This document shows positions 12,661 to 34,254 of a stretch of DNA of 64,000 nt, piece by piece. The first letter of the stretch is position 1, and each line of letters starts with the position of its first letter. Below the pieces are notes generated by a model. The model was not told the DNA's origin and did not search any database. It saw only the letters and a list, made by a program, of their open reading frames with translations. Location: positions 6,258,664 through 6,322,663 of the forward strand of contig CM049315.1 in the NCBI GenBank assembly GCA_026874595.1. Reading direction: 5' to 3'. The DNA comes from Sipunculus nudus. Its lineage: Eukaryota > Annelida > Sipuncula > Golfingiida > Sipunculidae. Made by a program: the position numbers and the translations under genes.

Positions 12661-15600
12661 ACATGTCTAAAAGACACAGAACAGCCCCCTTTCCCGACTT
12701 TAGGGCTGCCCCCCTCTTTTTTCAAATCCTGGATACGCCACTGATAAGCAACAAAAGCTGTTCTGTTTCAATGATAATTATACTATCTTTGAAAAGGATT
12801 GTTGTGATATTTTATAGGCAGTACTGATGTTAACACTTCAATCATTAGAAAATACTTTGTGGATCAGGAAAAAAACACAATTCAACCAAATGCTTATATT
12901 TTGGGTTCTGAAATACTGATGTTAGAAATGCTATTAATACCAATATAAAAATAGAGAATGCCCGTATAACATGACCTAAAAAAAAAAGAAAAACTCCAGG
13001 CTGAAACATGACATTCACAAGATGTTTGGTATGTGTGCAAAAATTGCTCCAAGTGGCATGCAGAAACATACTATCCATGCAGAGTATGAATTACAGATAA
13101 GGCCTGAAAATATTTCTTTGTTTACAATAACATGAAAACATAATTTAGATAGGTAAGGCAAAAACTTTATTTTAAACTTATTTTTTTTATTGACAAAATG
13201 TTTGAGTGTTTCAGGTTTCATCATGGGAAAAGTGAACATATTTAATCTTTATAAGGATACACTACTTTATTCTACAATCTACATGTTTATTTATAATAAT
13301 AATGATAATAATAATAATAATAGCAAAAACAGTTATAACAGTAATAATTTAAAAGCATCCAATATAGAGACGCAAACCCTGTGCAGAAAATAGTGTTCTA
13401 AGTTGGCAACATGGAATGTTAATTTTTTTGCCCTATGAATTCAAAATGATTCTGTGGCAAACACTACAAAGTGATTATATGTAGTCTGCTAATATACATG
13501 GACTACAAGTACTGACTGTAGATATGGATGACAAACTTATGGGAGAGCACCTTAAGGAGGATAGGTCAAATTACCCAAAACACTGACACCTGAGAAGCGT
13601 CAATATTTCACAAATTTAATTCACAGATCATTAGAATATAGTAAACCTTGTCAAACTAAACACTCAAAATCAACCTTTTAATCCACTTTTTGCTGCAAAA
13701 TGATGTCTGAATTAAATAAGACTAAAACTTTAATCTAATGATCTGTGTTGTTAAATTTGTGAAATAGCAACATTTAACAGGTGTTTCATGGTGTTACTTC
13801 TAATTTACACAAAACATATATTATTGTATTATTGGGTAATGTAACTGACCACCTAAAGGAGGCTTAAGGTGGGTCACTTATACAGCATTTTTAATTGATA
13901 CCAAATTGTCGCTTTATTAGACATTTGAAGAGGTCTGTCTAAAAGTTGGAGAATTCACCAAGAGAAATAATCCACAGAGATATTTCAGAGAGTTTTTTAA
14001 GTATGTTTTATGCATTGATAGTTAAAAATAAACATTAATATCACTTGGCAAAAATTCTATCATATTACTATTCACAGTTTTTAGTTGTTAAAACACCAAT
14101 TTAATAAATAATCCCTGCATAATTATTTTAGAGCTTTCAATGTAGTCTTGCTGCTGACAAGGTGACTGAATTCTCAAATTGGATGACATAAATAACTGAA
14201 AAATCATGTTTACAATATTAATAATTAAAACAAAATTTATAAAGTTAATAATATGTTAATTTTAATTATTGTATTGATGTCTGTCACTCTGCAAATATTA
14301 CATCATTACAGAAATTTCTAGATAATAATTTTGCAAATATTGATACTAATTATAATATAAGTTAAAAACATATTATTTTAATACCACAAGCAATACTACT
14401 ATTCAATTAAGAGAATTTTTTAGAGAAAGTTAACAATATTAATCAAATAATACTTTATTATTCATAATATAATAAATTATTATAATTATGGTGATTCACA
14501 ATTAATGCAAAGATGGTAAAGATAAAATTAAGAAACAGTATTATTATTATTATTATTATTATTATTTTTATTGTTATTCACAGAAAAATTATAAATTCAG
14601 CTGGTGCAAAGACTGGATTAATATTTGGTCTCACATTCAGGGGTTGACATTTACCATTGCCCAACTGCCCAGGGCAGGTGACAAAGGCTTCCAGGCAGGT
14701 GAAAACTTAGGTTGCCTTCCCCATAGGGCAGGCAGAGGGTCCAACTAGTCTTTGATATTAAAGAACAATTGTTTATCCACATGACTGGTATTGCTTCTGT
14801 CAACCTCACATGAAAAACTTACTATTTTTCTCATATATAATATATTAGCTGATAAACCTGGTATACCAGGCTTTTTATCAGGGTCTGGAAGATGTATTAA
14901 TTGAGATGAATGTTAGATCATTTCTATAAAGAAAATAAAGATTTTCAGTGGGATACTGTCTCAATAAGATATTAACAAATATTTTTTGTTTACATAAATT
15001 TTGTGGCACTGTGCTTGTGGCAAGAAATTCATGCACGATGGGATGTTAACCTTGAAGACCATGTCAGCGATGATTACATTTGCGAAGTGGAATAGGACAC
15101 GGGGGCATTCAAGTATTGGATGATCTTTGACTGGTTACTATTGTTGGACGTATAAAGAAAAGGTTGATGTTAGGAAGACATGAAAGATGAATTAAATGTA
15201 TGTTTTAAGGCAAGGAAACTGTCTCACGTTGTTTTAGAGAACATTACACACAAAGGTGGACCCAATTCCTTTTATAAGTATTAGATTCACTATTTTACTC
15301 AAATTCTCTTGGTATCCTTTTCAATTATTGTTAGGCTGACAAATGCATTCACTGGAGAGTAATTTTCTATTGCACTAACAACAATTTCCATTCATCCATG
15401 TAACCATATACCAGTTCATTATAATAAAATTAACCAGGTCGTGACATGGTCATGGACATGTGCAGAGATGTGCAAACATTAGATCACAGGTGTCAGCAGG
15501 TTTCAGATTAGCATGGTTCCCAGCATGCCTTGCGCTACACTCTGTGAGTGCAAGCTTGTAACCAAGCAAGTTTTACAGATAAATGTGGTGCTTTGTGTTT

Positions 15601-18600
15601 ACTTCAGTTAAGGTGGTTACATTTTTTTAAATAAAGTGTTTGTTATCCTTTTTGGTGCATGTTTAGCTGCCATCTTCACATGAAATTATCCAGCAGGATT
15701 TTCTAACTGACTCACATTGTGATGTCACGACACTATAACGTCATTGTAATGTTACTGCCTGCTGGGTATTAAAAATAGTTAAACCCAAATCAAAAAGAAT
15801 CATAAGACTAAATCTGAGTTAAACCATAAAACTTTGTCGTAATTTAATTTAAATTCAAGAACATTCAAACCTGTCAAACGCAACCACCCAAGGGATCATA
15901 ATAGACAAGTGGTCTTATTAGACAGGTTCTGAAAATTTAAGAACTGCATAAACCTAGACGGCATGTTTGACAGAAGTATACATAGGGCTGTTTGTAGGCC
16001 TGCCAAGTTTACACATTTAAACAACTCCATTCAAATTAATTTCTGTAAAAGTTCACAGAACAAAAGGCAATGATGCACACAGTCAGTTAGGTTTACATCG
16101 CGGGTAAATCTGTAATACCGATATAAATCAAAATATTATTTAAAGACGCGCACAGCGATCATATGTTCTGGTGGATATTTGTTTTAATTTAATGAGGGTT
16201 TTACTATAATAAACAAGAATCTTAGCCTCTGGTTTATAAATATACAGGTTTTCTTTTACATTATATGTACATTGGCATGCCACCAGTATTGAATTTGACA
16301 TTGCCTTTGCAAATATGCTCTCATTATTTACCGCCGTTGTAAAAAAAAGTAATCTCCCAAAATGAATGATCACAGGTGCTGCCACCAAATTTGCATTAAA
16401 CCTTTAGTTAAATGACCACCAAACATTGATTTAATCATTGCTTTTATTCCTTCCAGCGCACTAGTTAAGGTGACAGGGGAAATAGGAGTACACATCTACC
16501 CGTATTGGTAAGCAAGGTTACAGTGATGACAAGTCATGTCATTGATTCTTTTCAACTCATTTGCATGGTCCAAGACGGCACATCCTCCGAATATTAATGA
16601 GGCTACTGTGCATTAATAAATTCTTATGGAAAATGTAAATTTTGGTGTAGGCATTTTTGAACAATCTCAGTTTTACCAACCAGCTTCCAACTTGACATGT
16701 ACGATATATAGTTGGTGCCTTACCCTGCACATATTCACTCCATGGTGAGACCTCGTTAATGTTTTCAAATTAACTCTAAATACTCAAGATTATTGATCAA
16801 TTTTGTCTTTTAACAACATAAAAAAAAAAATAAAATGGTAACATGGAGAAGGTTTTCTGGAGATTTCAATGTTAATTTTAATGTAATATTTAACTCTCAG
16901 TGCATCAGTGCATAAACAGCCATAAAAATATCTTCGTAAAATTCTCTGTGGATTCTCTGGCTTTCTGTGGTTTATCTGACTTTTAGACAGATCCAATTTG
17001 GCAGTTGTTTAGAATCTGGCCTTCATGTCTGCTCAGTCAAAATGGGTGTCACATAAATTGTTGTTTAATACAGAGGCTGATACATCATATTTTCCTGAGA
17101 AATTCCTGTATTTCATTTTGCTCATATTTAGAGTTTATGGCCCGACTATAGAATCCGGCCTACATTTGCATCAGATTAGAATGGGTCTAAACTGACTGAA
17201 ACCCTTTAATAACCACCATAAGCCATCAAATAATATTCAAAACCTAAACTAGTCCTGTCTTTCATATGTGAACTTCATTTACTTGCTGTTTCTTGTAACC
17301 TCAACTTCAACTAACATATCCTTCCATCACCGTTTATGTCTCACCATGTTGTGTTCCCTTGTGCACAAACTATGCTGACGTCATACACAAAAATCCAAAG
17401 GGGGTGACTTTAGCGGGGGTGTGGGGGCGGCCAGCCCCCATTTAATTTATTCATACTGTCTTTTACCACACATTCTGCTTTTTATTTTGCTTCACATCCT
17501 CATTTACCATTTCATAATTTTAGCGGGGTTTGTGGGGGCGGCCAGCCCCCATTTAATTTATTCCTACTGTCTTTTGCCACACATTCTGCTTTTTATTTTG
17601 CTTCACATCCTCATTTACCATTTCATAATTTTAGCGGGGGTGTGGGGGCAGCCAGCCCCCAACTGAATACATGATACATGTACCATTATTCACCTTTGAA
17701 ATTCCACCCCTGAAACACAGTGACATCTGGTGGACATTTGCAGAGTTATTCATTCACAATAGTTTGAATAGACTTAAATATCCTGGCTTTCCTCTCGCTT
17801 GCAACTTGCTTGCATGGCACAGTTAGTTAAGCAGATTGCTTCTGGGCGTGTGGTGGGTGGTTCGAATCCCGTTGTGTTATCACATCTATGCATGTTCTCA
17901 ATGTACTAATATTTCACGTATTTCTCTCATGTTTCAGACTGCAGATACAACAGAGTTGAGAGAACTGAGGTCAAAGAACATAGAAAATAACACAGAACAA
18001 GAATTCACTCCAAGAAACTTTATTAATTTTCCACCTTCTCCTGTGCAGGCTGAATTCTATATATAGTTGCTCCGGGTTTATTATATTAGAAGAGGTGGGG
18101 CCCAGGAGTCTGGGTTTCCCGTAGACCTAGCTCACTTGCTCTCTTACTACGCTACGCTGTGCAAGAGCCCTTGAACATGATTTGAGGAAACTGGAGACAT
18201 TGCACATGACAATTAAATTCTTATATTTCATCTAAAAATGTGTTATGCGTTATAAAATAAAGATATTCTTGTCAAATGCGCATATAACATACCACTCAGA
18301 CAGTGTTTTTCCACATTGAATGTTGATTAGAAGAATATACATTGTCCTAATAAACAGTGATACATGGGAACAATGTTTGCTCTGGGTTTTCCCCCAGCCA
18401 TGGCTGGCAGGCAGCCGCCTGTGTAACCAGTGGTAACGGGCCGTGTTGGCTCAGTGAGCAAAGGTCACACAGTTCATTGTTTCAGATTCTGAGACAGTTT
18501 CAAGCGCCAGGGTTACGAAATTTTAAAAATGAGTCTTGTTTATATACAAAAACATAATATTTAGCTGAATTTCTTGGTCATTTGAATAAAGTACTTTATC

Positions 18601-20451
18601 TCCTTAGATTACTTACAGTTTCCTTGTCATATACTCAATATTTGATTTTACATGATTTTTTTCCTGACAAAGGTTTTAAGTTCTCCATTTTACTCTGAAG
18701 CTTTTTATGCGGCGGTATACAGGATCCTGGATATCGCTTCATTTAATGCAGTTAGGTTTCCCGCAGAGCAAGGATGTGGGGGCTTTACACCAAATCCAGA
18801 TGTTCAAATACAAAATAGTTCCCCATTTGTGTGATAGATGGCGCTTCACTCGGAGCTAAAAATGACTAAAAAATCACCTCAACTTGTATCTTGTCTTCAG
18901 GGCGGGTACAGGTGAATTCGGCCCATTTCTAACCCGGCCCGTACCAACCCGGCCCGTACTTACCAACCCGGCCCATTCAAATTACCAACCCGGCCCGTAC
19001 CTGGACCTTGCCTATACAATAATGTGAATCAATATATATTATAATATGAAAATTCACATATGTCTAAAATATTAAAATGGGTGTAAACTAATGGAGATTT
19101 AGAGGAAGGTTTTAGCCTAGCGCGCGCGCTCTCTCACTCTCTCTCTCTGTTTCTACACATACACATACACATAAATAATATACACAATATTTATCGAATC
19201 CATAACTTTTTATTTACCTCTCTTAATAATAATAAAGAATCATAATAAAAAACTACTACAAAAATATTATATACTATTCAACATATGCATAACTTTTGAA
19301 TATTTATGTGCGTTTCCTGTCATTTACACATGCAGCCTAAATATGTATATTATGAATAAGTCTTTCCGTTGAAACACACTTGTTGCGCAAATACATGTAA
19401 CTAATGTATTACATTTCATCACAACTATTTAATATTTCCTTGGGGTAACATCAAAGGTTTACATGATTATAACGTTTATCGTAAAATTTAATGTCATGTT
19501 TGTTGATTTTAAAAATATTAATTATTCTTCACGGATATAATTTGATACCATACATGATAGCTATTTAATGACACTTTCATTTAAAAGTGCAGTTTATATT
19601 GAACAAATTGCTCTACATTATTTATGTTATCTCATTTATAATGTCACAGGTGAAACAAATATTAATAAGTAAAATTAGTTCTCGTTCCTGCTCTCTCTCT
19701 CTCTCTCTCTGTCTTTTCTCTCTGTCTCTCTCATAAAAAAGTAAAATATGAATAAAAAAAAAATATTGGGATTAGACAAATTGTGATTGTTAATATTATA
19801 ATATATATTATCGTTATTGTATAAGCAAATTCCAGGTACGGGCCGTACAGGCCGGGTTGGTTATTTGAATGGGCCGGGTTGGTAAGTACGGGCCGGGTTA
19901 GAAATGGGCCGAATTCACCTGTACCCTTCAGGGCTCAGTTGCCAGCATGTACTGAGCTACTGGTCTAGAGATTGCAGGTTCAATTCCCAGATCATGCGAC
20001 TTCTGATATTCACTGATAGTTCATGTGAGAGTAGGTGAATTGAGTGAAGGGACAACTGCAGGGAAACATAGTAGTAAATTATGGAAAGGAGAAGAGGCTT
20101 ATTTATATTTTCATATTCCAGAACAAACACCGAATTCTTAACACGGTCCCCAAATTTAAAGCTAGTTTTATCCGAACACAATTTAGGCCAAATTGTATAC
20201 CTTAAATTCTGCACTTCATCCCTTGTTCTGCACGGGGGGGGGGGGGGTAAACACAGAGGTCTTAAGGTGGGCGATAATGCAGGAAACCCTAATCCCCACT
20301 ATACTTTTACATTATTTTCACAAATTTCCAATCATTCTACCTTTTCAGGTGGGATCCATGGTGGCGGCGGTTCGTAGTATGGAAGTTCTGCACGAATCAA
20401 TTGATTAATTGGGACGGGACCCGAATATTCGGAGTACTCGGGATAAGCCAT
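5831..20451 (-). CDS. PDZD11: PDZ domain-containing protein 11 (PDZD11) homologue, 7 coding exons
   Basis: This is a small single-PDZ adaptor. In vertebrates PDZD11 binds the C-terminal tails of membrane pumps and transporters and the junction scaffold PLEKHA7. Coding exons on the minus strand are 20341-20451, 11705-11791, 11348-11404, 9264-9314, 8744-8791, 6343-6403 and 5831-5898 (TGA 5831-5833). All introns are GT-AG with matching phase, giving 160 aa (human 140). The N-terminus has the family's tyrosine/proline stretch ending PPPPWIPPEK, then HPDYDNDLRQFLPR as in human PDZD11. The PDZ carboxylate loop is LGFN (residues 67-70), followed by IRGG, GIFVSK, GLREGDQILRVNG and the C-terminal RYFPY. 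Intron 1 is 8.5 kb and holds several transposons, and two other introns hold minisatellites. Identity is confident because order, spacing and flanking motifs all match PDZD11, not just the PDZ fold. The 3' UTR end is uncertain. Confidence 0.93.
6515..7860. repeat. 27-bp minisatellite in a PDZD11 intron
   Basis: The array is tandem copies of a 27-bp unit built from CCCTGAGCCAGAACCCTGAT plus ACAGAAA. It is regular to about 7560 and degenerate to about 7860. Because 27 is a multiple of three, several frames on both strands stay open and look like long repetitive proteins, but the array lies inside the intron between the exons at 6343-6403 and 8744-8791. A small relic of the same repeat is at about 8440-8515. 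Confidence 0.92.
7870..8360. repeat. dispersed repeat, second copy at about 54480-54900
   Basis: The two regions share several blocks in the same order and orientation: ATGAGGATGCAA, TTGACATAAACCA, TTTTAACTCAGCATA, TGTTGAATTTCTGAC, GTGAGTTCACATGTATTCT and CTGTTTACCAC. The copies are considerably diverged. No coding potential is conserved between them and the class is unknown. One copy sits in a PDZD11 intron and the other in the last intron of RNF180. Confidence 0.7.
9483..10990. repeat. 34-bp minisatellite in a PDZD11 intron, split by an insertion
   Basis: About 30 copies of a 34-bp unit containing TGTACATGGCCCGTCAATGT occupy 9962-10990. One to two further units at about 9483-9533 lie on the other side of a roughly 428-bp insertion. 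The array lies between PDZD11 exons 9264-9314 and 11348-11404. Unit variants alternate CAC/CCC and ACA/ATA, suggesting local expansion of sub-blocks. Confidence 0.92.
9534..9961 (-). mobile_element. tRNA-like SINE insertion with two tRNA-related units
   Basis: The insertion is flanked by AATGT on both sides (9529-9533 and 9962-9966) and interrupts the 34-bp minisatellite. It contains two diverged copies of a block of about 155 bp (about 9535-9693 and 9808-9962). On the minus strand each has a box-B-like sequence, such as GGGTTCGAAACC in the first copy, preceded by a box-A-like region. Neither block can fold as a standard tRNA gene, as far as I can judge. A dimeric SINE or two nested copies are both possible. 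Confidence 0.6.
12617..12662. repeat. TA dinucleotide microsatellite followed by a MITE-like tail
   Basis: There is a run of TA repeats in PDZD11 intron 1. The sequence just after it (about 12690-12742) ends CCTGGATACGCCACTGA, a tail often seen on dispersed animal repeats. Confidence 0.7.
13549..13871. mobile_element. foldback (MITE-like) element of about 320 bp
   Basis: The two halves are imperfect inverted copies. ACCTTAAGGAGG at the left end matches the complement of the right end, and CACAGATCATTAG near the middle left pairs with CTAATGATCTGTG in the middle right, so the whole would form a long hairpin. No coding capacity is present. It lies in PDZD11 intron 1. Confidence 0.65.
17411..17660. 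repeat. 110-bp tandem duplication with GC-rich palindromic core
   Basis: Two full copies and a third start of a 110-bp unit are seen, with starts at about 17411, 17521 and 17632. Each starts TAGCGGGG and contains GGGGGCGGCCAGCCCCC or a one-base variant. The core is a short stem. The segment is intronic and not coding. Confidence 0.8.
17800..17880 (+). mobile_element. tRNA-like SINE head
   Basis: A box-A-like TGGCACAGTTAGTTAAGC is followed about 45 bp later by GGTTCGAATCC (17859-17869), an almost perfect box B. No CCA end or paired acceptor stem is visible, so I call it SINE-derived rather than a tRNA gene. Confidence 0.5.
18904..19926. mobile_element. non-autonomous hAT-like DNA transposon (1,023 bp)
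   Basis: The terminal inverted repeats start GGGTACAGGTGAATTCGG and extend about 90-100 bp, containing repeated AACCCGGCCCGTAC blocks. The element is flanked by an exact 8-bp direct repeat TTCAGGGC (18896-18903 and 19927-19934). Eight-bp target duplications are typical of hAT transposases. The interior is AT-rich with no transposase ORF, so it would depend on an enzyme supplied elsewhere. It inserted into sequence that looks tRNA/SINE-like (box B GGTTCAATTCC at 19977-19987). It lies in PDZD11 intron 1. Confidence 0.85.
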
Positions 20452-20524
20452 CTTGACCTTCACCTTCTCTGAATCCTTTACCCACAACACCTTGCGTCGT
20501 TCTCTTTCCGGTCGAATAGCCAAC
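20452..20524. promoter_or_regulatory. bidirectional promoter between PDZD11 and RPS3A
   Basis: Only 73 bp separate the divergent ATG codons, so both 5' UTRs and the core promoter must fit here or overlap into the neighbouring exon. Visible elements are a pyrimidine start TCTCTTTCCG at 20501-20510, typical of 5' TOP ribosomal-protein mRNAs; TTTCCGG, which matches an ETS/GABP site; and AACATGGCGGTC over the RPS3A start, which resembles the YY1 site known at ribosomal-protein gene starts. No TATA box is seen. The sharing of the promoter is inferred from distance; the motifs are directly visible. Confidence 0.75.
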
Positions 20525-30350
<9,826 letters not shown>

Positions 30351-30370
30351 TATGTACAGCAGACCAGTCA

Positions 30371-30376
30371 AATAAA
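30371..30376 (+). terminator. RPS3A: polyadenylation signal of RPS3A
   Basis: AATAAA lies 21 nt after the RPS3A stop codon, giving a very short 3' UTR, as is usual for ribosomal-protein mRNAs. Confidence 0.8.
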
Positions 30377-30379
30377 TCA

Positions 30380-31849
30380 TCCTTGGTGACAATGTCATTT
30401 TTGCTTTTGTTTGTACCAGTTGTGGTTTCGAAAGTGAGGCGTGCATGTCATTGGTATGTGAGAATGTTGCATTTAGTTTGGCCATTTTAACTGAAGGATT
30501 TATTCAGTTGTTTTGGTGATGCAACACAAATTTTAATCCCACAGGGAATCCTGAAACATGCCTGAAAGAATCTGGCGGGGTTTGGTAAACATGCAAGAAA
30601 ATTTGTCCCGTTTTATTGTTCTTTGGAAAACCTTGCTTGTAAAGTATATATAACATTGCAGCTGCTGGCTAGATGAACCCCAGCTTAACATGGTGTGTAC
30701 ATGTACAGTATGAGTTGTGTGTTGTTCTTAGCAGGTGTGGGCCAGGCTCTGTGTGGCTTTTTATGACTACATATATATTATGGAAAATGACTTGTTTTGA
30801 TGGAAATTGTAGCTGAATGTTTGGAAATACCTTGAATGATTTAAGGGATATCCAAAATATCATTATTAAAATGACACTTGAGAATTGTAATTCAATAAAA
30901 TTGGCTTATAATGGGAAATTTTCTAACCACTTGCAATCCCATTAAATTCACATTGAAATTTCATGCTTCACAAACATGTAGTTCTGCTTAATTGACTGAA
31001 GAAAGGAGGGTGAGTGAAGAATTAAGGACCTCATCTGGTTGTCCCCCTGGATCATGCCTGAAAATTAAAAGGCCAAACTAAAGTCCTTGTGAACAGCACT
31101 TTTTCCAATAGGTCCCTGAAAAATATGTTAGGAACATTGCCATCTCCAGTATGTACAGTTCCAATTAAGTATGTGGATTAATTTGGTTTAATGCTTGTTT
31201 TACCTACTTTTATGAGGTCTGGGAACTGGAAAATCATTTTGTGTAAGGTCCTGTAATTTGCAAGACTGGACCCTGGTCAAAATTATGAACTGACATATGC
31301 ACAAACCTTGTCCAACCTTTCTTATTGTGACACAAGATAAATGCAATGCTAATCTTGCCTTTCCAAACTAGATGCAAGTGCACAATCACGTGGCTTAGGC
31401 CCCCTTTAATTTGAAAGAGGTGCTTCCATAACTCTCTAAGTACTGCATATATTTTCTTCAAATTTGATCCACACTTTCCACCAACTTGTCGGACATGTTA
31501 AAAAAAGACCTTGACTTGGGTGGTCTTTTTAAGGTTAATTTACTTAGTAGCTTCAGAATGAAGGGGCTATTTTAGAGGGGTGTACCCAGTCCTCTCTAAT
31601 GCCAGCTATTTCTAGTTCAGAATACATTTAATTCAGCTTAATTGAGAACGGCAGATAGAGAACTATTTGTGAAAAGGTTACTTAGTATATTTCTCCATTT
31701 TAGGTCTCCTCAAGATTTACTGCTAATGGAATAACCAAGGCACATTCCGAATTCTTTCCTGAAAACATTTTACCAAAATGTTGAAAATCACTGGACTGGT
31801 GTGATGAATTGGTCTGAATCCTGCATGTCCACAGATATTGGATAGCCTT
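30380..31849. other. intergenic sequence after RPS3A
   Basis: Nothing with clear gene or repeat structure is seen in this 1.5-kb stretch. It is AT-rich, with scattered short ORFs that lack splice sites or family resemblance. Confidence 0.4.
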
Positions 31850-33070
31850 ACTAGCGAATCTGAGCTTATGCGATAGCGCAGCGTCTCTAGTAGTCCCATG
31901 CTATCTCAAAAACCTTCAGAGCTAACAGCACCAAATTTCATGGAAGAATCAGTCACAGGTCAAACTATAGGAATTTGCTCAATTTTTTTTTAGCTCAGCT
32001 GACTTTCAGTCATGCTGGGCTATAGCGATGGGTCTTTGTCCGGCGTCCTTCCGTCTGTCCGTCCGTTAGCAGGGCACAAATCGTAACCGTAGGGGCTAGG
32101 GCCATGAACCCTTTGCAGTCTTAGAGGTTCTAAAAAGATCTCCTTGCAAACCTGAAATTAGGTCACTGTGACCTATATTCTCTAAGTTATGGGGTGTGTT
32201 TGCACCCCCCAGAAATACTTCTTTTAGCCAAAATTTTCATCCAATACCTTCCATCTTTCACATACAGCTCACCTACTAACAGGGGAAGAACCATAATTAT
32301 TTTGAGGTCACAAGGTCAAAGGTCAAGGTCACAGAACCAACTTCTTTGAAAAGCCTCAGGATGCATTTTAAGCCAAACCTTTCATCCCAATTCTTTGATC
32401 TTTCACATATAGCTCACCTACTAAGTGGGAGAAGAATCCTATAGATGTTGAGGTCACAAGGTCAAAGGTCAGGGTCACAGGATCCACTTCTTTGAAAAGG
32501 TTGTGGACACATTTCAAGCTAGACCTTTCATTCCAAACCTTTCAGCACTGATATCGCTTCTCTGCCAACAGGGGAAAAGACCTGTTGATTTTGAGGTCAA
32601 AGGTCAAGTTCACAGCACCCTCTTCTTGCGTGGAGTCATTTTAAGGCAAACTTTTCAATCTATACTTTCCATCTGTCATATATGGCTTGCCTACCAATAG
32701 GAGAAGAAGCCTATTGACGTTGAGTTCAAAAGGTCAAAGGTCAAGGTCACAATATTGTTCTAAATGCTTGTGAACATATTTCAAGTGAAACTGTTCAACC
32801 CAAACCTTCAGTTTTTCACATATGCCACATCTATGCATCACTGAATTTGATTCAAACTTCATATTTATGGGTCTTTTTGCATGAACAAATAACTAATTGA
32901 TTTTGAGGTCAGCTGGTCAGGAGGTTAAAGGTTGCAGGTCTAAGTTATTCACTCATTGGTTGCCAAGTAATTACACCCGGCCAGATGTAAGTGGTAAGTA
33001 GTAACCCATCATTTAGAAAGAATCCAGTTGATATGTGGGCAAAAGGCCAAGGTCATAGGTCAGGGATGTT
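31850..33070. repeat. repeat block with AGGTCA half sites and GTCCG-rich head
   Basis: This starts around TTATGCGATAGCGCAGCGTC and a GTCTGTCCGTCCG stretch. It continues with at least four units at about 140-bp spacing containing AGGTCAAAGGTCAAGGTCAC or variants (about 32310, 32460, 32595 and 32733). It is related to, but distinct from, the repeat in RPS3A intron 5. Confidence 0.65.
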
Positions 33071-34254
33071 CACAATAACTTATTTTGTAGATCATCTCTA
33101 TTTTTCTTGTTTTCTTGTATATATAACCATGGCACTCACAACTGGTACATGTCACTATGAGCCCATAATTGTTAGTGACACTTGTGATATATGACTCCCT
33201 TTTGTATCAGCTCATGGAGTGATAAGGATATATCATTAGTGCATAACAAAAACACTGATGCTGGAATGCTTTGGCCAGGCATTCAGACTATGAGAGTTAA
33301 GTGTTAAGGTTTAGCTACTGATTTATAAAATGATGGGAACATTTTGCAGTTTATATCATGGAATCATAGCAATAAACTTAGTTTTCTAGATATTTGAATA
33401 TTATTATACAAATCATCAGATATACCAGCAAGTGTTTGTTCTGATAATATGTGGGTCTTTACCTGGATTTAGGATGGCTTTATTTGATTACAAGACTCTT
33501 AGTGATGCTTTCTGCATTTCTTTTCTTTTAGGTTTTGCAGTTTACCTACCCTGCTGACCCCATGGAATAGTAAGCTGATAATTAAAACAAATTGGACTTG
33601 CACTTTTTACATTTGCATGTTCATAAATCTGATATGAGAGCTCTCCAACCTGATCATGCCTTTTGAATTGTTTTTGACATTCATAACTGTTACATTCTTT
33701 GAAGCAATTGCTACAAGTTTAGTGTCTTATTGGAGGATGTGTGATATCAAATGTCAGACTTGTCAGAAAACCATTATGTCTGCCAGGTAGCCATTTCAGA
33801 AATCCTTTTGCCAGGGCAGTTTCTGTGATTTGTTTATGATGTTTGGTCCCTTTTAGAAGATGTTTGTTGTTCAATTTCCGACCTGTCAGAAATCCAATAT
33901 GGCCACCAGGAAGCCATCTTTAAATTCCTTTAGAACATATTATCTCAAGAACTATTAAAGTGAATGCAGTGGGATGTATATTAATGTTATCTTGCATTGG
34001 GTCAAAGATTTCTTAATAAATATGACCATCATTTATGAAAGCTCAGTACAGTTGACTTGTATTGAATAAAAATTAATATGGAAGCCCTGTTTCACAATAA
34101 TTCTTGCATGGATTTCCTTGATCTTTTGCTGTATTTTGATCTTAAGTGTGGCCTTTGTGGTAATCCTTTTGAGACTGACAGGTATCGAGCAAGCTGTGGG
34201 ATAAGTTCCTGATAGCTCAACAACCATACATTTTGCCTCAGACCATTATTGTGC

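Larger units (their letters stand above)
11792..20340 (-). other. PDZD11 intron 1, mostly transposon and AT-rich sequence
   Basis: This 8.5-kb intron contains the TA microsatellite, the 320-bp foldback element, AAT/ATT microsatellites at about 13297-13321 and 14543-14567, the 110-bp duplication, SINE heads and the hAT-like element. The remaining stretches are AT-rich; I see no exon or conserved RNA in them. Confidence 0.7.

Noticed and set aside
12444-12827. ORFs with long IYIYIY stretches (also at 61069-61254)
   Set aside because: They are translations of TA microsatellites.
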